This document shows, in pieces, positions 59,542 to 64,000 of a stretch of 64,000 bases of DNA. The notes beneath the pieces were generated by a model that did no database searches, had not been told where the DNA came from, and worked only from the letters and a program-made list of their open reading frames with translations. Within the stretch, counting starts at the first letter, position 1, and each line of letters begins with the position of its first letter. The stretch comes from an uncultured Eubacteriales bacterium (GTDB lineage: Bacteria > Bacillota > Clostridia > Oscillospirales > Acutalibacteraceae). The stretch lies in NCBI GenBank assembly GCA_948527295.1, contig CAOSWK010000001.1:141010-205009 (forward strand), in the 5' to 3' direction. The position numbers and the translations under genes are program-made.

Positions 59542-59645
59542 ACTGGTCTTGGTAGTTATAAATGACCTGCAAACTTAAAACGCGGGCGATAAAATAAAAA
59601 ATTCATAATCAGCTTCATCGCGAATTGGTCTGCGCAACCACGCGC
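59542..59645 (-). repeat. tRNA-3'-linked repeat, copy C
   Basis: Third copy, read on the minus strand starting after the CCA of tRNA-Leu(CAG). One single-base deletion (GCGATGAAG for GCGATCGAAG) and one change in the first hairpin relative to copy B. Inverted relative to copy B. Confidence 0.85.
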
Positions 59646-59732
59646 TGGTGCGGATAACAGGACTTGAACCTGCATGAAATTGCTTTCATATGGACCTGAA
59701 CCATACGCGTCTGCCAATTCCGCCATATCCGC
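59646..59732 (-). tRNA. tRNA-Leu (anticodon CAG)
   Basis: 87 nt with a long variable arm and encoded CCA. Acceptor GCGGATA/TATCCGC, discriminator A; anticodon loop TTCAGGT gives CAG, which reads CTG. Confidence 0.95.
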
Positions 59733-59751
59733 ATAAAATTGCTGCCTCTCT

Positions 59752-59780
59752 ATTGTAGCGCATAAAACCCAAAAATGCAA
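59752..59780 (-). promoter_or_regulatory. tRNA-Leu promoter
   Basis: Minus-strand TTGCAT, 17-bp spacer, TACAAT, ending 19 nt before the tRNA. The -35 box overlaps the end of no gene; the neighbouring CDS stop is at 59784. Confidence 0.72.
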
Positions 59781-59783
59781 AGC

Positions 59784-60833
59784 TTAAATGTGATCAAAGC
59801 TATTTATTAAACTGTTCCAAGTGCGAAGCTCCGCATGAGATCTGTCTAATACCTTTTTATCTGCGGCTTCAACGACGGCCACTTCTGCATTTTTAACAGA
59901 AATTGAAGATAACTTGAACAAAGCGTCCTGACACTGAATTGTTTCGAACAATCTGACCTTTTCAAACTTGTCGGTAAAAAATTTGCCTTTATAAACCTCG
60001 TAAAAATAGGGAATAGTCGTGAACAACCTAAAGTCGACGCGGTCATCAAGCGCACTTAGCAGCAAAGGAATCGTGCCGATGTAGCCAGACTCGATGATTA
60101 AGACCTTTTCTTGATAAACTTTATCTAAAGTCCGTTTTAAAGAGTCAAATAAACCACAAAACGGCGCCAGCTCTTTATTTAAAGCCGTTTTAATATACTC
60201 CTTCAACTGGCCAAAACTTTCTACATTGTTTTCAAGCGCCTCAAAAATCACATTTTGGATTTCGCTGTAGATGTACCCGTCCTCATTTTCGAAAAAAGAA
60301 AAATATTTTCTGCTAATGAACAAAGGATAAACGTTTGAACAACCGGGGTTTTGCCACTTTTTTAAAGCCAAATAAGGGAGCAACGTGTCCCGCAACAAAA
60401 AGCAATACGCGGTGTAGCGCCGAAAGGAACGAAAAATATCCTTTGAATATTCTAAAATGTCATAAAAAATTTCAGGAATAGTCGAGAGTTTTGCGCCAGA
60501 GGTGGTCATTTTTTGTTCTATAAGAGAAATATAAGTCGCTAAATCATATTCATCGGTGCCATAAGTTATATCGGGGCCTATAGTGTACTTTTCCAGAGCA
60601 AAGGGCACATCATTATTAGAAAGTATGAAGTTTTTTAACCGATTAACGGCGTCGCACTGCGCAGAGATGCGCGCATAAGAGTCTTCATAGCCTTCATCGC
60701 GGATGTCATCGAGCAATTTTAAAAGCACCTTTGCTTCGTGCACGACGGACCTAGGCGCATCGCCATTATATCTAGATTCATACAGCTCCAACTTCTGGCT
60801 AAAAAACTTCACGCTATAAGATATGAACCCCAT
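59784..60833 (-). CDS. Hypothetical cytoplasmic protein
   Basis: 349 residues, no signal peptide or membrane segment. Largely helical, with 'KVLIIESGYIGTIPLLLSAL' near residues 245-265, a beta-strand/loop/helix that looks like a nucleotide- or phosphate-binding element, and 'RLFTTIPYFYEVYKGKFF' after it. I do not recognise the family. The ATG at 60833 lacks a strong ribosome binding site. It follows the lipoprotein hydrolase gene on the same strand after 26 bp, so the two may be co-transcribed. Confidence 0.7.
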   Translation of the reverse strand: MGFISYSVKFFSQKLELYESRYNGDAPRSVVHEAKVLLKLLDDIRDEGYEDSYARISAQCDAVNRLKNFILSNNDVPFALEKYTIGPDITYGTDEYDLATYISLIEQKMTTSGAKLSTIPEIFYDILEYSKDIFRSFRRYTAYCFLLRDTLLPYLALKKWQNPGCSNVYPLFISRKYFSFFENEDGYIYSEIQNVIFEALENNVESFGQLKEYIKTALNKELAPFCGLFDSLKRTLDKVYQEKVLIIESGYIGTIPLLLSALDDRVDFRLFTTIPYFYEVYKGKFFTDKFEKVRLFETIQCQDALFKLSSISVKNAEVAVVEAADKKVLDRSHAELRTWNSLINSFDHI

Positions 60834-60859
60834 ATTTTTCTCCGCTAAACATATGATAT

Positions 60860-61693
60860 TTACAGGTTTTCGATGAATTCTTTGCTAGCCCTTGCAATTT
60901 CATCGGCTTTAAAGTAAGGTAAATCATATTTTACGTCTAAGACTTTGACAATTTGACGTTCCGGATTTGTAACCATATTATTATTCACGTTGACCCAAGA
61001 AGTCTTCATTATTCCGGATTTAATTATGTCATTAACGCTATTTACTTTTCCCTCAGATAAAAGAGCAAGTACCGGCAAATCGTGTGGATATTTAACATTT
61101 TCCAGCTCCTTGGAGTTGCTATAAAATGAGTTCCACTGATTCATAACGGAGTGGTTCAGGTTACTTGACCTTTTTTCTTCTTTTGTTTCTTCAAAAGTCT
61201 CCTCAGTCCAGCGCTCCAACTGTTCTTGAGGCAAAGACATATCCAACCCGACGATTGCAGAGACCTCTGAAGGGTATTTGTTTGCATAGTAAAGGCTATA
61301 AAGGCCGGAGATTTCGTATGGCATGAGTATGTAAGGTGGTTCAATATTTAATTTGTTCAGCGCCGTGCGAATTTCTTGAACCATGTTTTCATTGGTACGG
61401 TCCTGATTTGTTGTATTGCTGTTACCATAACCAAAATATTCCAAAACAACTACTTTATAATCCTTGCGCAGATCATCGTACAATGGGAGAAAATCGTCTA
61501 TTGGGGAGTCTGAGTCCCAACGGCTTAGCATTACTATTGTTTTATCTCCCGAACCGTCCACATGCGCCCTCATGGTTTTTCCTTTAACTTCAATCGATTT
61601 GTAATTTTTGTTGCCCGAACATCCTCCCAAACAGCTAACAATCGCCGCAATGGCAGCCAAAGATAAAACTTTTGCTAAAACCGACTTTTTCAC
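60860..61693 (-). CDS. Lipoprotein of the alpha/beta hydrolase fold, nucleophile elbow altered
   Basis: 277 residues from GTG 61693, with GAGGGG 8-10 nt upstream; the frame is open to 61783 across a repeat and is not used. Signal peptide with lipobox 'LGGC' (Cys25). The fold shows as 'KTIVMLSRWDSDSPIDDFLP' (oxyanion strand), 'YKVVVLEYFGYGNSN', and the elbow region 'ILMPYEISGLYSLYYANKYP'. The usual elbow is (G/H)-S-x-G-G/L; here the nucleophile position is Glu127, with a Ser two residues later. 'AIVGLDMSLP' carries the acid-strand Asp. It may be inactive, or the Ser may have shifted. Outer-membrane-face location, substrate unknown. Confidence 0.72.
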   Translation of the reverse strand: MKKSVLAKVLSLAAIAAIVSCLGGCSGNKNYKSIEVKGKTMRAHVDGSGDKTIVMLSRWDSDSPIDDFLPLYDDLRKDYKVVVLEYFGYGNSNTTNQDRTNENMVQEIRTALNKLNIEPPYILMPYEISGLYSLYYANKYPSEVSAIVGLDMSLPQEQLERWTEETFEETKEEKRSSNLNHSVMNQWNSFYSNSKELENVKYPHDLPVLALLSEGKVNSVNDIIKSGIMKTSWVNVNNNMVTNPERQIVKVLDVKYDLPYFKADEIARASKEFIENL

Positions 61694-61730
61694 TATATTG
61701 TACCCCTCATTTTTTCTATTAATTTTAAAA

Positions 61731-61995
61731 TTTTCTTCCTCAAAGTTAAATGCCAGACCCAATGCAAAAAGCAAAATCAGCATGGATTATGAATTTGAAG
61801 GCTCTTTGCCTACTTTTATTTCTCAAAGTTAAAGGCCAGGCCCAATGCAAAACGCAGAATCAGCATGGCTTGTAAGCTTGAAGGTTCTTTTGCCTACTTT
61901 TCTTCCTCAAGATTAAGTGCCAGGCCCAATGCAAAACGTAGAATCAGCATGGCTTATGAACTTAAAGGTTCTTTTGCCTACTTTTCTTCCTTAAA
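61731..61995 (+). repeat. Three tandem copies of an ~83-bp unit plus terminal hairpin
   Basis: Units with the core GCCAGGCCCAATGCAAAA start at 61752, 61835 and 61919 and end in CTTTTGCCTACTTTT. The third is followed by a perfect inverted repeat (CCTACTTTTCTT...AAGAAAAGTAGG, about 61977-62005) next to the tRNA-Arg 3' end. Unit 1 overlaps the upstream open frame of the lipoprotein gene but not its chosen start. Confidence 0.85.
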
Positions 61996-62005
61996 GAAAA
62001 GTAGG

Positions 62006-62082
62006 TGGCCCGCCCGGAGGGATTTGAACCCCCGACCTCCAGAATCGGAATCTGTTGCGCTATCCAGCTGCGCTACGAGCGG
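62006..62082 (-). tRNA. tRNA-Arg (anticodon CCG)
   Basis: 77 nt with CCA. Acceptor CCGCTCG/CGGGCGG (one T-G), discriminator G; anticodon loop TTCCGAT gives CCG, which reads CGG. Confidence 0.93.
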
Positions 62083-62095
62083 AAACTCGAATAAT

Positions 62096-62124
62096 ATTAT
62101 AGCGCACCCGGCGAAGATTTTCAA
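62096..62124 (-). promoter_or_regulatory. tRNA-Arg promoter
   Basis: Minus-strand TTGAAA, 17-bp spacer, TATAAT, ending 13 nt before the tRNA. Confidence 0.82.
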
Positions 62125-62162
62125 GGGCGAAATTGCGAAAAACGCAAAAATCGGCGCCCGGC

Positions 62163-62191
62163 TTGATATATAATTTTTTGTGTGCTAAAAT
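62163..62191 (+). promoter_or_regulatory. yebC promoter
   Basis: TTGATA, 17-bp spacer, TAAAAT, about 40 nt before the ATG at 62231. Confidence 0.72.
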
Positions 62192-62230
62192 AAAATCAGT
62201 AAAAATGGTGAAATAGGGGGTCTTTTGGGT

Positions 62231-62965
62231 ATGTCGGGGCATTCGAAGTGGAGCAACATCAAGAGGAAGAAGGAAAAGACGGACGGTGCGCGGGCGAAGA
62301 TCTTTACGAAGATAGGCAGGGAGCTGGCTGTTGCGGTAAAAGAAGGTGGCGGGGCCGACCCGGCGGTTAATTCGAAGCTTAAGGATTGCATCGCGAAGGC
62401 GAAGGCCAACAACGTGCCGAACGACAACATAGAGCGGATCATCAAGAAGGCGGCGGGCTCGACAGATAGCGAAAAATACGAGGCTATTGTTTATGAAGGG
62501 TACGGGCCTAGCGGAGTTGCGGTGATTGTGGAGAGCTTGACGGACAACAGAAACCGAACTGCTGCGGATTTGCGGCATTATTTTGATAAGTTTGGCGGAA
62601 ATTTGGGCACGCCGGGCTGTGTGTCGTTTATGTTTGCGAAAAAGGGCGTCATTGTCATTGAGAAGGCGGGGAAGAGCGAGGACGAAGTTATGGAAGCTGC
62701 TTTGGAGGCCGGTGCGTCGGACTTTTTGGCGGATGAGGATATCTTTGAGGTCTACACAGAGCCCGAGGACTTTAGTGATGTGCGAGAGGCGCTAGAATCA
62801 AAGGGGTACGAGTTTGCGTCGGCAGAAGTTGAGATGGTTCCGAGCACGTACAGCAGCATTGCGGAGGAGGAGAACCGCGCCAAAATGCAGAAGCTGCTGG
62901 ATGCGCTGGAGGACAACGACGACGTGCAGAACGTGTGGCACAACTGGGAGATGCCGCAAGAATAG
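62231..62965 (+). CDS. yebC: YebC/PmpR-family regulator or translation factor
   Basis: 244 residues from ATG 62231 ('MSGHSKWSNIKRKKEKTDG'), GGGGG 10 nt upstream. 'GRELAVAVKEGGGADP', 'ERIIKKAAGS', 'YEGYGPSGVAVIVESLTDN', 'FGGNLGTPGCVSFMF' and 'FEVYTEPEDF' are standard for the family. Some members regulate transcription, others ease ribosome stalling at proline runs; the sequence alone does not decide. Next to convergent spoIIR. Confidence 0.95.
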   Translation: MSGHSKWSNIKRKKEKTDGARAKIFTKIGRELAVAVKEGGGADPAVNSKLKDCIAKAKANNVPNDNIERIIKKAAGSTDSEKYEAIVYEGYGPSGVAVIVESLTDNRNRTAADLRHYFDKFGGNLGTPGCVSFMFAKKGVIVIEKAGKSEDEVMEAALEAGASDFLADEDIFEVYTEPEDFSDVREALESKGYEFASAEVEMVPSTYSSIAEEENRAKMQKLLDALEDNDDVQNVWHNWEMPQE

Positions 62966-62975
62966 TGGTTTGAGG

Positions 62976-63584
62976 CTAGGTGAGCCAGCTAGAAATGGCG
63001 CCTTTAAGCGCGTAGAACCACTCTACGACTTTGAATTTAATTTCGTAATTTTCACTGCTGTTGATTATCTTTTTTTCTGAATCAGAAAAAACAGAGTCGA
63101 TGGCGGCGCTATTTTTCGCGCTTCCAAGGCACATCTGCGGAAAAATCACGCACCACCAATTTTTCCCTTTACCTTCGCCAATTAAGACTCTCAACGCGTC
63201 GTAGTGGCCGGCGGGGAGGGTCGTGTTGCCATAGTTTCGAGTCGGGAAGTACATCTTGGTCATCTGAACCTTTATTGGATAGCTATAGCCGCGGGTTTGG
63301 ACTTCTTGCTCGGCGATTTTTCTGATGTTATCGAGGTTTTCGGTGGTAAGACTTTGCGCGGAGGCCTTACTGGTCGCGGTGTTCAGGAATTCACCAGATT
63401 TTTCTATGATTTTGTCCCGAACGTTTAGCTTTAGCGCTTGATCCTCGGCGGCATCGGAGTTCGCAAGGATATGTAGCCGCAAAACCTTTGTGCTAAGATT
63501 TTCGCAATTGTTTGCAAAGCCCGTTAGAGCAAGGATTAGGGTCAATAGAAAGCCCGAGATCAGCGATTTTTCAATGAGTTTCAT
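62976..63584 (-). CDS. spoIIR: Stage II sporulation protein R
   Basis: 202 residues. Signal peptide 1-24, then the family core 'KVLRLHILANSDAAEDQALKL' shown by its LRLHILANSD motif and 'VRDKIIEKSG'. 'FPTRNYGNTTLPAGHYDALRV' and 'NWWCVIFPQMC' with Cys are typical. SpoIIR is secreted from the forespore and triggers SpoIIGA processing of pro-sigma-E. Its presence says the organism, or a recent ancestor, forms endospores. The stop is 10 bp from the yebC stop. Confidence 0.94.
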   Translation of the reverse strand: MKLIEKSLISGFLLTLILALTGFANNCENLSTKVLRLHILANSDAAEDQALKLNVRDKIIEKSGEFLNTATSKASAQSLTTENLDNIRKIAEQEVQTRGYSYPIKVQMTKMYFPTRNYGNTTLPAGHYDALRVLIGEGKGKNWWCVIFPQMCLGSAKNSAAIDSVFSDSEKKIINSSENYEIKFKVVEWFYALKGAISSWLT

Positions 63585-63686
63585 GGTTTTAACACCGTCC
63601 GTTTTAGATTTTTCGCCATTAGCTGTTAAGATTATGGACAGGCTGACGCGGATTTATTCACCGGGCCGAATTTTTGCGGCGCCGAG

Positions 63687-63715
63687 TTGAAAAATCTGAA
63701 AATTTGGGGTATAAT
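63687..63715 (+). promoter_or_regulatory. dapF promoter
   Basis: TTGAAA, 17-bp spacer, TATAAT, about 55 nt before the GTG at 63771. Confidence 0.78.
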
Positions 63716-63770
63716 TTAAATTAATGCGCGACGATCGAGCGGCTTAAAGACTGAAAAATGGGGCGATGTG

Positions 63771-64000
63771 GTGGAGCTGAAGTTCACTAAAATGCAGGGT
63801 TGCGGCAACGATTATATCTATATTGACTGCTTTAATCAGGATGTTAGCGAGCCTGGAGAGCTGAGCAGGAGGCTTTCTAACCGGCGCTACGGGATTGGTG
63901 GAGATGGCGTTATTTTGATTTGCCCGTCTGACGTGGCTGACGCTAGGATGCGGATGTTTAATCTTGATGGCAGCGAGGGTAAGATGTGCGGAAATGGCGT
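63771..64000 (+). CDS. dapF: Diaminopimelate epimerase, 5' part
   Basis: Runs off the right edge; about 76 residues visible. GTG start at 63771 with GGGG upstream (GTG 63768 is an alternative). 'FTKMQGCGNDYIYIDC', 'RRYGIGGDGVILI', 'ARMRMFNLDGSEGKMCGNG' with the active-site Cys define DapF, which converts LL-DAP to meso-DAP for lysine and peptidoglycan. Confidence 0.95.
   Translation, partial: MELKFTKMQGCGNDYIYIDCFNQDVSEPGELSRRLSNRRYGIGGDGVILICPSDVADARMRMFNLDGSEGKMCGNG

Noticed and set aside
1..64000. CRISPR arrays, rRNA operons, prophage, insertion sequences
   Set aside because: No regular short repeat-spacer pattern, no rRNA sequence, no transposase, integrase or phage structural gene was found. 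The tandem repeats at 57.6 and 61.7 kb have no spacers.

Overview
The window is chromosomal DNA from a spore-forming-lineage Firmicute, most likely class Clostridia (Oscillospirales/Ruminococcaceae-like is an inference from gene content and base composition; no rRNA is present to settle it). It spans the replication origin: the block serS-parB-parA-noc-rsmG-mnmG-mnmE-khpB-yidC-yidD-rnpA-rpmH runs leftward (30.7 to 19.9 kb), and dnaA-dnaN-rlbA-recF-remB-gyrB-gyrA-rpe runs rightward (31.1 to 41.9 kb), with three parS sites between parA and mnmG. spoIIR, the remB gene, mecA and a class B sortase also point to Firmicutes.

Layout. (1) 0-7.8 kb: an AT-rich accessory array of eight co-directional genes for exported proteins. 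They share a signal-peptide design, a Shine-Dalgarno block and, in six of them, a 5' leader motif, but their mature regions look unrelated. A tRNA-Pro(TGG) lies inside the array. (2) 7.9-19.8 kb: housekeeping genes glyS, rsmE, a CrtO-like acyltransferase, pncC, a shortened glmU, pth, mfd, a PrsA/SurA-like lipoprotein, ppa and a DUF3048 protein. (3) 19.9-41.9 kb: the origin region. (4) 42-50 kb: mecA, small membrane proteins, a secreted lysozyme whose GH24 domain is split by two SH3b domains, cysteine desulfurase, thiI, sortase B and a G5/3D wall protein. (5) 50-55 kb: a second set of four exported proteins with their own shared signal peptide, either side of rplM-rpsI. (6) 55-64 kb: ychF, an OGG1-type glycosylase, a four-copy tandem repeat that keeps a 21-residue hydrophobic peptide open in each copy, a tRNA cluster (Ser, Pro, Val, Leu, Arg), an ASCH protein, a lipoprotein hydrolase with an altered nucleophile elbow, yebC, spoIIR and the start of dapF.

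The most notable non-standard features are: the cassette-like array of exported proteins with a duplicated 44-bp promoter segment; a ~104-bp repeat that starts immediately after the CCA of three tRNA genes; three hairpins with an invariant 10-nt loop and three different 7-bp stems; the tandem repeat with conserved micro-ORFs; and the interrupted lysozyme. All functional readings are from sequence inspection only; no searches were run.
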